Positions 32,801 to 45,400 of a DNA stretch of 64,000 bases are shown here, in pieces. The position numbers and the translations under genes are program-made. A model generated the notes under the pieces. It searched no databases, was not told the DNA's origin, and saw nothing but the letters and a program-made list of their open reading frames with translations. Positions within the stretch are counted from its first letter, which is position 1; the number at the start of each line of letters is the position of its first letter. This DNA comes from Branchiostoma lanceolatum (Eukaryota > Chordata > Leptocardii > Amphioxiformes > Branchiostomatidae). The stretch covers positions 27,847,925 to 27,911,924 of the forward strand of contig NC_089725.1 in NCBI RefSeq assembly GCF_035083965.1, read 5' to 3'.

Positions 32801-35800
32801 TTATTCTTATTGAAAAATTCACCACTTTGTGTTTCAATATACATGTACGCTTTGGTCACTTTCAGTTTGTGACAGACTGTACATGTAGATCCATCATTGT
32901 AGTATATGAATAGACCTTGGAGTGTATTTTCCATTCCCATTGAAGATGAAGATTGTGCTTTGTGAAGAATGCTGCTGTACCTTCAATGTACTGTGCAATG
33001 CAATGTACTAGTAGAGTAAAAGTTATCATCAATATGTAAGAAGAACTTAGGGGATTTCCCATGTGTCTCATATCAGTCGGACTGAGGCATGAAGTTGCAG
33101 GAAATGGATTTTTAATAATAATTACACTATAATAGTTAACATATTCTACGCAAAAGGCTACAACACTAATAGTATTTTTCTTGTGCAATAAAAACCTTAC
33201 TTATATAAGAAAACCGTGGTTTCTTACATGCCTAAAGTTGAATCTTAGACAAGGCAATGATGTGAGGCTAAAATTGAAGGAAACATATTTGTGTTATCTT
33301 GTCAAAATACAGTAGTCAACACATCCTAGAAAGAACTACTGAAGTCAAACGCAGGGGTTGGAGGGGGAAGTTCCGAACACCAAACGTATGGTACATACCT
33401 TTATACTTATACTAGTTACAGTGTTCACTATCATGTATACACCTACTGAAATTGCATTGAAAAATTTGAATGTCTTCAGTTACACAAAAACAGTTAACAT
33501 GTCCATGGAAGGTTGAAGCTGCTCCACAGACTTGTAGAATTTCGCTCCGAGTCAACAGTTCTTAGTGGCATCTGACTCCAGTCCTTGACTCGCAGATATG
33601 GCCCAGCCACTTTATTGCTGGCGTCCATAAAACTAGCAAAGAACAAAAAAAATATACACATATATTGACGAGCAACAGTGAAAGCTGATGAATAAATAAA
33701 ATGTAACTAAATCGAAATGTTTTCATGTGCAAACTGGGATCAAATTATGTAGCATGTGTTCATGTTTGCCACGTTCATTACACAATTCCTTTCTCTCAAG
33801 AAATAGCCATACTGTTATCCTTAGATCATACACACAAATATTGTAACATAATAAATCACAGCAACAAGGCATACACATACGAGGCTCAACCTTTCTACCA
33901 TTCTTCTTTGTATATGTTTGAAGTTTCCCGTAAGAATGGCCAACTATCCTGGAAAGCAACACCATTTCACCCGAAGGTCTAGATGTGTCCATTATGTAAG
34001 CACATGCACACAGATAAAACATTATTACTAGTAACAAATGGTGGTGTATACGCGTGGTGAACATGTATTCGTACAAGTTCATGCCCCCCTCCCCCATCTG
34101 GCGTCATTACATAACACGCATTTCCAGTCGAATTTAATCATATTTATGAAACAAACAAGACTTTATATAGTCTGAATTTCGTCACAGTCGAGCCCAAGCA
34201 TCCCTTGTAATCACCGAATCGATCAATGATTAAGGAAAGTCCGAAACATTCACGCATGCAAAACATGGCACAGAGCTTCGTAAACAACGCCGCCATCTTG
34301 GATATTCTCAAAGGCGGCTAACCTTGTCGAGTTCAACCGCTTCTAGCGAGTTATCTGTGGGTGGTTCGCTGTGGTTCAATTTGAGTTTTGAGAAGTTAAA
34401 GACACTAACTTTGCGCTGAGACAAAAATTTTGTAACGGACCACGCTGGAAAAATCCAGATTTTCTTATGTTGAGAGACACGCTTCGACAAAGTTTGAGAT
34501 ATTGAGACTGTATCCGAGCATCCATTTGATCCATAGGCTCTAGTCTAACGAGAGAAAAAAGCAAGATTCATACCTTATACTAACAATAGCTTGTCCTCAC
34601 TGTGTCTTCACAAGGAGGTTTAAGAAAATAGGTCTTCACGCGATCACGCCGCACCGGACAAACTTGCCACGCCGAGCCAACGTCGACTTACGTCATTTCC
34701 GTTTGGAGTTTGAAATCGACCAGTTTGAAATCGACCAGTTTGAAATCGGCGTAACTGGAAAGCACCACTATCAAAATGGGGGGTAAATCGGAAACGATAG
34801 ACCATTTTGAAAGCACCACTTTGCAAACCGGTGGGTTTCCTGGATTGGGGAATAAACTTATACACAGTACAAAATGAAAATGGTGTATGTTTTTTTTCGT
34901 CTCATATTCTCATTTTGGTTATTTTTAAGATGCATATTGTTTTAAAAGATATGACCCATAAGAAAAACCATGTCCTATTTTCAAAACATATGTGGATTTA
35001 ATTTTTAAAAACATGTCCCATTTTCAAAACATATGTGGATTTAATTTGCCCCCTTTTTAAAAACATGTGCCATTTTCAAAACATATGTGGATTTAATTTG
35101 CCCCCTTTAAAAAAACGGCCCTATTTTCAAAACATATGTGGATTTAATTTGCCCCCTTAAAAAAAAACATGTCCCTTTTTAAAAACATATATACGATTTT
35201 TGTGACAGTGTTTCTGCTTCGTAATGCACTCAGTTTTAGGGAGTTAATACATCAGATTCAAGTCTTCCTCGCAGCTCTCTGTTATCATGATGCACTCTTG
35301 CTGCATTTTCAAATTGAAATGTCTGAAAACCAACGAAATAGATTGATGTAGCCTTAAGTTATTCCTAATTGGACATAGGGATTCTTTTGCTTTACAGTCT
35401 GTTTGTTTTTGTAAGCACCCAAAAGTTTTGTCAATACGATTGCATTCACCAACTGCCACCACCACCCACAGAGGTGAAAAGAGAAGAAAAACCTAATGAC
35501 ATGTACAAACATAAATTTCCAAAGGAAGAGCTTTTCATGAGCAAATGACACCTGTGCTTTCAACTACGTATTCTATAGATCTACTGCATAAGCTCAAATT
35601 TGACGTTGAAGTTGTTGGAATCTTCCAGAGTTCATCATCCAGACGAGTGGAGCGAGAGAAGCTGTGACCACCACTCAACCTGAAAATGTTACTCTGGCCC
35701 AGCCAGCACAAGGAGGTAGGTGTATTGGTTGTTTCAAAAGTGAAATTTAACTTAAACCTGATACGACTATGTGTAAAGGATGAAGAATTGAGCTTTTTAG

Positions 35801-38800
35801 AAAAATCAGGTATTGTGCAGGTACTACATAGCTGTCATTTTTGTTATTTGTTGCTGTGTATTTGATTTTGACATGATTGACCCAAAGGCAGTTGCTATAT
35901 ACGAAGTACACAAAGTTCTTCGCTACAGTATTGGCATTGTCCAATGGTTAGTGACCCTGCCTCTGGACCAAGAGGTTGGGGGTTTGAATCCCGGTTGTTG
36001 TCGCTAGAATTGGCTAGAATTGATTGCCCCACTTTTGCATTTGTAGTGATTGGCCAAGATGTTCACCAGACAGGAGCACCAGGTAAAAGATCCTCCCAGA
36101 TTCAAGTCAACACCTTTGAAATGCAAGCCTTGCATGTAACTTTGGGGTGGGATAGTGTGGCTGACTCAAGGATAAAACCTTTCCTAATTTTTAGATTTGG
36201 GTGGAAGGTTCTAAATTCTATGAAGGTTCTGTGATATCTGAATGCAACTTACACCTATCCTTTTGCATTGAGCAGTAGAGAGATCATTATATGCTGTTGT
36301 ACTGAAGTAAATAACCACTCAAGGACAATTATTCCAGTTCATAATACTGTAAAGGAATGGTTTTGAGTGAGAGTTTGTTCAAGCCCAAGTTATACATGTA
36401 ATCACATAATTATATCTTTGCTTGTAACCACCTCTTACATAAAGCATGTACATGTGGTTAGACAATGACCACTCTGAGGTAGGTGACTACATAACTGCTG
36501 AACTGAAACACAGAAATGCAGATGAAAAGAATATCTTTCAGCCACCGCGCTAGCCGTGCTTGGTTTAAAAACACTGAAAATACTGACGGCTACTTTACTT
36601 TCCTGTCCACCAGGCCAGTTCTATGTCATGATGTCTCCGCAAGATGTTTTGCAACAGGGAGCTCAGCGCACCATCGCTCCGAGAACACATCAGTTTAGTC
36701 CGTGAGTATTCTGGCGTCCATGTTTTGTGCAAAATAACATGCCCCATGCATGGGCTCAGTAGTTACCCCAAATTATCTAGCATTCTTCATAGTAGCATCC
36801 TTGAATACAGCGGATGACATAGAAATAAATACAAGTGCAATTGCACATTTGCACATTACTTTGATGGAGTGAAAGGCAAAGAAAATTGGGGGAATTATTC
36901 CTGGTTTTTTTAATGTTACCTGAACTAGTGCATGTATGCAGAAAAAAGTATTTTAAGCTCCATACTGGTATGTTTAGTTAATACCTGGCTAGTTGTAGCT
37001 TTGTTTACAGGGTTTGATGCTTCAAGGTGAGGTAATTTACACTGGAAGGCAATCCTGCTGGTATGGACTTTCACATTTTTGTTACTGATGGGCAAGGTAA
37101 AAAGAAATTCACCTGTAAACTGTAATGATTTCCTTTTTTGTTTATTTGTCAACAGAAAAATGGACAACACACGTCCAGTCAGGGATGAAAGGAGAAGAGT
37201 GTCCCACAATGAAGGCAAGTATTGGTCATTTTCTTCTCATCTGAATACCACCCTGACCAATCGAATCACGTGAATCGCATTGAAACTGACTCCTATCAGC
37301 CATTTCCCGACAAATCGCTTTCTAACTTGCGTTAACGACTACATCTGACCAAACAAACTCGCCAGTGAGATGGTGGAGGGTGTCAGCTTTCCAAAGATGT
37401 TTTCAGATTGACAATTTTGGCACTTTGGAAGTGATTGAAGGTGACTGTGATTTAACGTTTAGAGAAAAGTAGTAGAAACTAGACGTTAAATCGCGGTCAC
37501 TTTCAATCACTTCCAAAGTGCCAAAATTGTCAATCTGAAAACATCTTTGGAAAGCTGACACCCTCCACCATCTCACTGGCGAGTTTGTTTGGTCAGATGT
37601 AGTCGTTAACGCAAGTTAGAAAGCGATTTGTCAGGAAATGGCTGATACGAATCTGAGTTTCAATGCGATTCACGTGATTCGATTGGTCGGGGTGAATACT
37701 CAATGATTCAGTTTATTGTCTTTTGTTCCCCATTTTGGGAAGGTTAGACATGCTTGCACTTCAGATTTCAAGGTTTGATTTCAATTCACCAGAATAAGCT
37801 AGAATATGAAATGGCACCTATCGAGCAAGTCGGAAAAAGTATGATATGAATTGTGATAATATGGTATATCCTTAGTAACTTACGTAGTTGAAAAAAGGCC
37901 CACTAAAGGTTTGATAGAGCTTGCAATAAGTTGTCAACAATGCCTTAAAGTTTGATGTTTGAACTTTAAGCTTGCCTTTAAATGAAGTTTAATATTATGA
38001 TAAGATATTCTACCAGTAACTGTTGCCTGTGAAATAGACATTACAACACATTACAATGTAAGATCGACATAACATGAATACTTTTATATACCAGTTCAAA
38101 CCTGTAACTATCCAGTCCAAAGGCTTATACGTCAGGGTAGAACATGTCTTCTGTACAGTAAGCTTCAACAATGCCACAATGTGATAAATGATTGTTTTTC
38201 TTTCTACAGTTGAACGTCGTCGTAGAGACAAAATTAACAACTGGATCACGAAGCTGTCTAAGATTGTCCCAGACTGTGCCCAGGACCATACGAAGCAAGG
38301 ACAGGTGGGGGTAATGACATTTACTTGAACTCACAAGCTGATGCTTTGCTGTGGAGGGGGAGGGGGGCGTTTTTGCTTTGCAAAGCCTAATGATGACTGT
38401 GCAGTATATCTATAACACTAACATAAAACTGCATTAGTGATTAAGGGGAAACATTTGCATGAGAAGTTTGAAGGAGGGTAGTACACAGGCAGTAGTTACA
38501 GTCTAGTAGCTTTTGTAATGAAATCATTGAAGTCTTTTATTTAGTGAGAATTAGTTGCTTGATAGGTTTTGGTTATGATTAGTTACAAATGTTTAGAGTT
38601 GACTGCTTGTTATTTTAAATTCTGCTCTTTGTTGTTATGTGTTCATGTACAAAATGTATGTTTTATTTTCAATGTTACATCTTTGACGGTGCTCATCTTA
38701 TGAATTCTTTCCTCTTGTTAGTATACTGTTTGTGTTTCTGTGAATTCCTTCCTCTTGTTATTAGTTTGTGTTGTTATTGTTATGCCGTTACAGTTGTACA

Positions 38801-39139
38801 TTGAAGGTGCTCTTCCTGTGAATTGCTTCCTCTGGCTCGTAGTTTGTGTTCTCGTCCTTATGCCGTTACAGTTGTACTGTCAGTGTGACATGTTTGGTCT
38901 TGTTTGTCTTGCATCCTCTCACGCAGAGTAAAGGAGGAATCCTCGCCAAAACATGTGACTACATCCACGAGCTTCGCACGGCTAACGCCCGCATGGCAGA
39001 GAGTCTGAAGGACGCGGAGCGCATCTCTGTGGACGCTGAGTTGCTACGGCAACAGGTCGAGGAGCTGAAAAACGAGAATGCGCTCTTGAGGGCCCAACTT
39101 AACCAGCACGGTATCGAGGCCGTGAGCTCTAACCAATAG
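26850..39139 (+). CDS. USF: Upstream stimulatory factor (USF1/2-type bHLH-leucine zipper), complete, ten exons
   Basis: Coding exons: 26850-26881, 27733-27788, 28401-28537, 29138-29260, 29690-29855, 35629-35715, 36614-36701, 37156-37214, 38210-38304, 38927-39139; phases agree throughout (1056 nt, 351 aa). The N-terminus MDMLDQALDS matches the vertebrate USF2 start. NIQYQFRTES and VTYRVVQVTD are conserved activation-region blocks. GQFYVMMSPQDVLQ...IAPRTH (res. 201-230) is the USF-specific region. The basic region is HNEVERRRRDKIN (res. 247-259; His247, Glu251 and Arg255 are the expected E-box contacts), followed by helix-loop-helix and a leucine zipper ending LLRAQLNQHG. Family proteins dimerise, bind CACGTG and activate transcription. 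All introns are GT-AG except the one after 37214, which uses a GC donor. The 3' UTR runs to about 41.2 kb. Confidence 0.93.
28616..28729. mobile_element. hAT-like MITE in USF intron 3
   Basis: CAGGGCTCAAAATAC at the left and GTATTTCGAACCCCG at the right are imperfectly inverted; such CAGGGCTCGAAATA-type ends are usual for hAT elements. Inner GGTTGCCC and GGGCAACC also pair. ACTTG occurs on both sides, a partial target duplication. Confidence 0.5.
32175..32598. mobile_element. 424-bp element nested in the 5-kb element
   Basis: AGGCTACACCAAGTAATTTT at the left and the matching AAAATTACTTGGTGCAGCCT at the right bound it, with the inverted match running on through TATGGATGACGTCC (about 34 bp in all). 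Further inward, GCGCGC- and AACAAGAA-type motifs also pair loosely. No coding capacity was found. Confidence 0.65.
34611..34631. mobile_element. 21-bp half micro-element with 7-bp target duplication
   Basis: CAAGGAGGTTTAAGAAAATAG is flanked by GTCTTCA on both sides (34604-34610 and 34632-34638). The left end equals the terminus of the 32-bp palindrome at 18906; the right half is lost or degenerate. Confidence 0.55.
35932..36060 (+). mobile_element. tRNA-derived SINE fragment in USF intron 6
   Basis: It has an A-box-like TGTCCAATGGTTAGTGACC and a B-box-like GGTTTGAATCCCGG at pol III spacing. It is truncated soon after. Confidence 0.4.
37215..37220 (+). promoter_or_regulatory. Non-canonical GC splice donor of USF intron 8
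   Basis: Exon 8 must end at 37214 (AAT GAA G) because exon 9 begins TT GAA CGT, restoring HNEVERRR. The intron therefore starts GCAAGT, not GT. GC donors are tolerated when the rest of the site is near consensus, as here. The equivalent intron in the neighbouring USF3 gene begins GTAAGC. Confidence 0.8.
37245..37699. mobile_element. About 455-bp near-perfect palindrome in USF intron 8
   Basis: The left half from 37248 (CACCCTGACCAATCGAATCA) is the reverse complement of the right half ending at about 37698, with a centre near 37465 (AGAAAAGTAGTAGAAACT). Each arm carries CACGTG (37267-37272 and 37671-37676). It begins 30 bp after the GC donor. It is a MITE of unknown class. Confidence 0.8.
38740..38885. 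repeat. 78-bp tandem duplication next to USF exon 10
   Basis: GTGAATTCCTTCCTC...ATGCCGTTACAGTTGTAC is repeated as GTGAATTGCTTCCTC... at 38818. A shorter related piece precedes it at about 38700. The second copy ends about 40 bp before the exon 10 acceptor. Confidence 0.6.
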
Positions 39140-41200
39140 TGTGGCCAGCTGTGTGCGTTGTATCGTGCTGTACAGAGGAAAGAACATGTGGGACCTATCC
39201 CAGGGAGGACCTCATAGTTGACTACGAACTAAGGAGTTGTACCATACATTCCAATAGCAGTACTGTGCAGTCTCCCTCACTCCCCAGTTTCTTTAGTTTA
39301 AGTGAGTCCCATATCTGTGCTGTACCTAGTGTAAAGATGAGTAAAGAAGAACACATCGGGACCCAAATATTGTTGACTGGTGAAAGTGCTTAGCGTATTC
39401 TTGATATTATGCAGACTCTTTTTAGATTTAAGTTGATTAAAGCTCCTCCAATATTTGAAAGCGGCAACATACATGCTTACCTTCTCCTGTACCTTGAATA
39501 TTCAACTGTAAGAATTGTGTGTTGTTGTAGCGGACTGGTAGAATGTGCTTGTGTGAGTGAGTAAGTGTATGTGTGATAGAATTGTGGTTCCTGCCACAGG
39601 TACTAGAGAAATGTCCCCTCAGAGGATTACTGAGAATTCTCCTTTTCTCATGACTAGAACAACTAGTTATGCCAGGTCAGGTTTGGTTGCCCTGATGATG
39701 AAGTCCCTTACTATTCAAGTGTTACATGTGAGAATGCTGCCAATAGTTTGATTTCAGTATTCTTGATTGTATCTATTCTAGTCATCGGACATCTCATTTT
39801 CTCATAGTAGTAGTCAGACACAGAACATGTCTATAGTGGGCAATGTGAAAAGTGGTCTGTCTAGCAATGGACAATATAATGTATTCACCTGAAATGTAAT
39901 GTGTAATTAGAACTCAGAATTTGTTTAGTTTTGTACATGTGCAACATCACAGGATGCTGAATTCATTTGACTTGGACATTTGTTTTGAAACAGGAAGTGC
40001 ATTCTTGTGTTAAGGTTTGATATCCTTATGTACATAGACAGAAATCTGGAATGACTTTGCATGTGGTTTTGTTTCTAGCTAGCATGTAACTTTTGATTGT
40101 TTCGGTGAATATATGGGAAATCAAATATGCTCTTGTTTTTAGTGGTAAAGATAGCCAAGTATGCCGAGATAGACTAAAAGAAAATACAAGTGATTTGTAC
40201 AATTGTTAGCCTCTACATTGTGTACATACAGGTATTGTAGCCAATCACTTGAATACAATTGTACCAAGAAGGTAGAGGGTTTTTTGTATATGTTGCCCCC
40301 ATGATGTGTTTGGTCCACTCTGCATGCCATTTTGTACCTCATGCCCCAGCAAAGTTAATTTTTCATACATTGATGAGTTAAGCTTTGATATATTTTATAC
40401 CTGTATTATTTGTTTGGGGGCTGATCAGGAAGGATGACGAAAAATGGCATAGGGCAAACATGTTGTTGCTATTCCAAATTAAGAATAGAAACTGGCACTA
40501 AGCACTAGTAGTTGAAATATGACGCCCCTTCTTCAGTTTGTATGTCTGTTGAAAAATAGAAGCCTCTGTAAATGTCCCATGTTCACCAGAATGTCCCCAA
40601 TAATCAACTGTGAAGAAAGAATGCCTTCCTGATCTAGTGTTGAATCCACGGAAACTTCAATGGGTGCCCTAATCTCCAAGCAGATCTATAGGTTGCATAA
40701 AGACCGTATCAAACTGGCAGAGGAAGTACGTTTAGCGGTCTTTGCAATCTATTGGGTCTGGTTGGAGACTATGGGTGCCCCACAAGGATGTTGTTCCTAA
40801 AGCCCATCATAGATACCTAATATGGAAGAAAATTCTCATGTCTTTTGTATTTTTAAGGGTAAGGTTTGGTGAGAAGATGTGTGAAGTAAAGCCACATTCG
40901 TATGTGCAAAAATCAGGTATAGAGGAACGAAAATCAGGACTAGAGGTACAGCCTGAAGTAGCGACAACACTGGACTAGATGAGCAGAAATTTAGACATGC
41001 CATGCGACTAGCGAGTTGGCATGTAGTTCTCATGATGATGTTGAAGTCTCTACATCAGAAATTCCTCTACTCTGTATGGATAGATTAATGTGATGGATGT
41101 GTGGCAGGATGTATAATCTGTAATCCAGTGGTACATGTTTCTTTTTGTGACTCTTCATCAAAGTGTACATATTTTTGACAATAAAGAAAAAAAATTGATG
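39140..41200 (+). other. USF 3' UTR with polyadenylation signal
   Basis: AATAAA at 41180-41185 is the first convincing signal in context, implying a 3' UTR of about 2 kb. It contains the MITE at 40670-40771. No other coding evidence was found. Confidence 0.55.
40670..40771. mobile_element. CTCCAAGC-family MITE, copy H, with 9-bp target duplication
   Basis: Left TAATCTCCAAGCAGA and right GGTTGGAGACTA are inverted, as are TTGCATAAAGACCG and CGGTCTTTGCAA inside. TGGGTGCCC flanks both sides exactly (40661-40669 and 40772-40780). It lies within the USF 3' UTR. The 9-bp duplication points to a Mutator-like mechanism. Confidence 0.75.
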
Positions 41201-41358
41201 AGAAGCTGACCCTTGAAACGAGTTTTGGTTTTGCCACTGAAGTTAGAAGAGATGACAAGGAGTGTCATACCTAGGCTATACTAGTGCTGTAAATGTGGCA
41301 AGGTTTATGCAAAAGTCTTATTTTGTGAATACAGTGTAGTTTCATCAGGTTGGCCATG

Positions 41359-41915
41359 TTAAAGGCAACCTAAGCAATATTAGGGCGCTGAAAGTCATAT
41401 ATTCAAAATCAATTTTTTTCTGATTTCTATCCATAGTAAGTTTAGATAACACTATCCCATCGCATATCGACCATCATGGAGCAAAAATGTGATGTCGTTG
41501 TGTGGTGGGAACTCATTGAAAATCTGAGCACTTGGAGGTCAGCCATCATTTCAAATCTTCCGAACATGCACGATTCTGACCGATAAGTCCCGAACGCTTC
41601 CGAAGAAATAATCACGTGGTCTTGGCTCAATGTGCTTGGGTATTGTGACGTCACGCGGCCGAAAGTTACCGAAAATTGTCGACAGAAACGGTTACGGATG
41701 GATTCTGGGCTGATTTTTGGGGGGACCCAATAAATAAAATACTCCTTTTGTGGCTTGCTTCTGTGCTATTTCTAAACGTCCAAAGTATGAAATAATGATG
41801 CAGATGTGCTATTAAATATAGGGAAGTAAATGTAAATTTCAACCTCACCAAACAGAATTGCTTTCCCCAGAATATTTCAAGTTTTGCCCCCTGAAATCGC
41901 TTAGGGCACCTTTAA
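41359..41915 (-). mobile_element. 557-bp TTAA-flanked MITE, copy 2 (inverted)
   Basis: It matches 2875-3429 over its whole length in reverse orientation, with TTAA at 41359-41362 and 41912-41915. It retains TGACGTCA, but one CACGTG has become CGCGTG. It lies between the USF and USF3 genes. Confidence 0.75.
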
Positions 41916-42482
41916 GTTTCATGGACCCAAACCGGAAAGTAAGGCTTTTGTAGCTATAATATAGCCCAACGAATATGATTTAACTGCCAATGGTTCGGTC
42001 GTCCTTCTGCTACCTTCCTCATGGCAATACGGACTGGATCTAGTTCCAACGGCTCCAAAATTACAGTTTGGACTCATGACACATAAAAAGTTTCATAATC
42101 ATCCAATGAGAAGGATGAGTAGAAGGCTCAACTATTGTTTGAAAGCAGCAGGTGACAATGGATTTTAACATGCAAAAAACTGGGCCACTTGGAGTTATGT
42201 TTTGATGTGTAACGTTAGAGTTATCTACTAGTATCATATATTTCCTTCTGACCAAGTGGAAATTCCCTTTGTTGTGCAGTACTAACTTTTTCCGCAAGGT
42301 GGTGTTGATAAGTTGCAAGAATCCCAGCGGGCTGATAACCATGTGGTATGCGCACACCCCCGCAATAACAACAAAGTGGACTGATCCGGTTATGGTAATT
42401 TGTCAAAATGGCGGCATCCAAGTTCGTCTTCGAGCCCACAACCTACAAAAATCCTGCTAATTTTGCCTTATAAGTTTTAACC
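41916..42482. other. USF3 5' flank and probable 5' UTR
   Basis: This stretch lies directly upstream of the USF3 start codon. No TATA element was recognised. An inverted AAATTCC/CACAACC-type reading frame on the minus strand has no support. Confidence 0.35.
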
Positions 42483-45400
42483 ATGTCCTCGATGACGATG
42501 ATGAGGGGAAGTGTAGGATCCGAGGGATCGGGAAACGCCGGAACGGAGCTGGCTCGCGATCTCCCCGGCGAACAGGAGGACCAGCCCGCCGGCCAAGCCC
42601 AGGTGATGGCATCCCAACCTGAACAAAAGTCAGACTCGGGGGTGAACAACAGTCCCGGTGGTCCAGACTCCGCTCTGGTGCAACAGCAAGCCGACATCGT
42701 TCTGGACCCTTCAGGTACGGTACAAGGTTTAACACAGAAGGGAGCGTCTGGGATTGGGAAGGGACTTGTGCTTGTTTACCGTCTACTTTACGAGTGTAAG
42801 GAGGGAGGGGGGTGGACATAGTAGAACGAGATCACTACGGACACTTGCTTTGTGGGTGGCAAACACTGGTGACTCATAAATGATGTTTACTGTAGATGTT
42901 AGAACGGAAGGGAGCACCATGCCAAAAGTGGCGAGAATAACAACGTAACGCACTCTAAAGACTAAAACTACACAGCATACACTGATAATAATATTATACA
43001 ACATAATTCATAGATGTAAACATAAATAACATGATTAGTTCACGTGGAAGATAATTAAGTTTTCAAAGTAAACTTGTTATATACAAGTTCTTTGTAGAGG
43101 TTTTTATATCCTACCTTGATCCATATGTGAATGTGAGGAATGATTGCTGAAAACAGCACTGTGCAGCTGTGCCACTCTTGTTGATAAATGAATGAGAGGA
43201 AATAAAACTATCTACGGGTTAGTCAGGACATAAGCATAAGTTTTCTGTAACTTTGATCTACATGTAGTACTGAATTTTAATGGGTTAACGTTAAATGCTC
43301 TCGTCATGTACTTCATGACACTTTTTACAGCTCAATGACAGTTTTGAAACTACATGTACAGTATATCCACGTCATGGTTAGTGCTGCATACCTAAATAGG
43401 ACTGGACCTGACGTTTAGGTTCAAGTCAAAGAAAACCTAACGTTAAATGTCTGGATATAAGTCCTCATAAGCTCATATACCAACCTTTAAACCTTCTGTA
43501 GATTGTGAAATCTGCACTGAAAAAATAGGAAAACATTGCTAGTATACCCAAATTGTCATGGCCGTGCACACAAAATTTGACAAATTGCAAAAGGTTAAAA
43601 AACAGGTTTTGTGGCTCTGGAAGCTTGGGAGACCATCAGTTTTCTGGATCAAGAGTCACTGAAATAAGAGTTTTGTAGTTGTCCATGTCTACATACTACT
43701 AGTATATGTGGTGTCGATAGTTGAGCTAAAACTTGGAAGTAGAAGACACAGGGTCGAGAGGTCACAGGTTTGATTCTTGGCATTCCTGGGGATCGAACCC
43801 GGCCCGCCAGCACACAGACTGCATGCCATAAATACTAGGCTAAAAGGTCTGGACCAGTTAGACTGGTCAGTTTGGACCCCACTGTTACAATGCTGTGTCC
43901 TTGATTCGAGAAATACACTATACATGACCTTCCTTAGTATCGTTACTCCACCCATGTGTAGATGGGTTACTATGGGTACCTGAGGTAACAAAGGTACACA
44001 GGAGAGGGATGGGCCCTGCTTTCCAATACCATGCCCAAGACTCAGTGGATTACAGTAAGTTAGTAACAATCAATTGCCCCTAATTTCCAGTTCAAGGATT
44101 GGTCCCATTTGGACGTTGGAAAAATATGGGAATTTATGCGAATATGCAGTAGACATGCAACAGCTCTAACAATTTTTATCTTTTATATTCATAACAATAT
44201 GCAAGAACTTTTTTGCTACTTAATCATACCCAATGCCTATATATATATGTCTCCAAAACCGTTAGGCCTGATGAAGAATGCTTATACGATAAAGGTTTAG
44301 ATTGGCATTCACATTTTGTTTACATGCTATCTGAACATTTGTACATTCATTGCAGATATGTGACTCTTATTAGGAACAAGAAATGGCCAATAAAAAATCA
44401 TAAGATAAACGCCTTTAAGGTGTCCGTATCCTGATGCCTCAAAATGCAACTAGCTACTTGTTAAATACTGTTATCTTTTGTCAGACATGACAAAAAAATT
44501 TGCATTGACACAGGTCACATTTTATTATCATGAATTTTATAAGAGGTCCGTTGAAGCTAGTCTCTACTAGACTCCGTGGGTTGCTGGAAAAATTGACCAA
44601 ATAGACAGAATAATTTGCTGGCTATGAAGTTACCATTTTCAACCCGCCTTGGTTGAGTGAGCTCAATCCCCCTAACAACTATCCCTACATATTTTGCCCT
44701 ATTTTTCCTACAGCTTTTTTTATTTGCGGGGAGGTCTGTTAGGGACTACATTGGAACAGCAGAAAACAGGAGACTGGATTTCATAGTTTTTTCCTCCTGC
44801 AGAAGCAGACTCCAGCCTGCAGTCAGCGGTGAACGTATCGTCTGTGCCAGCTGCTGGACTCCAGCAGGGCGTGGTTCCAGTCCACCTGAGTCCAGGTGTC
44901 ACCATCCTACCTGGTGTCGCCAACAGCGCCGGGCTCATCACCAACTCTGTGGAACAGTAAGTCCACGGATAGCATAGTTCTTTGTACACAACCAAGTGTT
45001 TTATTCAAGACCAACTCAGGCAACCTCAGCTGCCTCTTCATTCTACGTGTAGTTCAAAGATTTGTTGGTCGTTTGAAATATGCCCAGTATTAAAAGCATA
45101 CCCGCCATCTGCTTGTATTTATTATATTATTATTAAATCAAATGCACATGAGGAATCTACTAACTCTATGTAGTATGTTGTTTAGACGTGATCAAAATAT
45201 AATACAAAAATGATCAATATCTATGAAAAGGTCAACATTTTTTGTTCCAACTACTGTTACATGTATCTAAAAAAACATTCAAACACAATTTGAGGAAATC
45301 TTTGACAAATATCGTTGCTGGGGCACTTGCATGTTGTTATTCAAGCTATGCAGCAATCAGTACAATAAGATGACCTGAAATGTTTCATTCCAGTGAGCAG

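Larger units (their letters stand above)
30160..35223. mobile_element. 5.06-kb element with about 550-bp terminal inverted repeats, in USF intron 5
   Basis: Left 30160-30716 and right 34681-35223 are long inverted repeats starting TACGAAGCAGAAACACTGTC. ATGCAC flanks both sides (30154-30159 and 35224-35229). Inside each repeat, units with AAATTAAATCCACATATGTT and TTGAAAATAGG recur about four times, and AAACTGGTCGATT is duplicated. The 4-kb interior has no long reading frame or recognised transposase, and contains a nested element at 32175-32598. It is a large non-autonomous DNA transposon or foldback element. Confidence 0.8.

Noticed and set aside
35708-35720. CAAGGAGGTAGG in USF as a micro-element end
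   Set aside because: It is the exon 6 end plus splice donor; codons and phase account for it.
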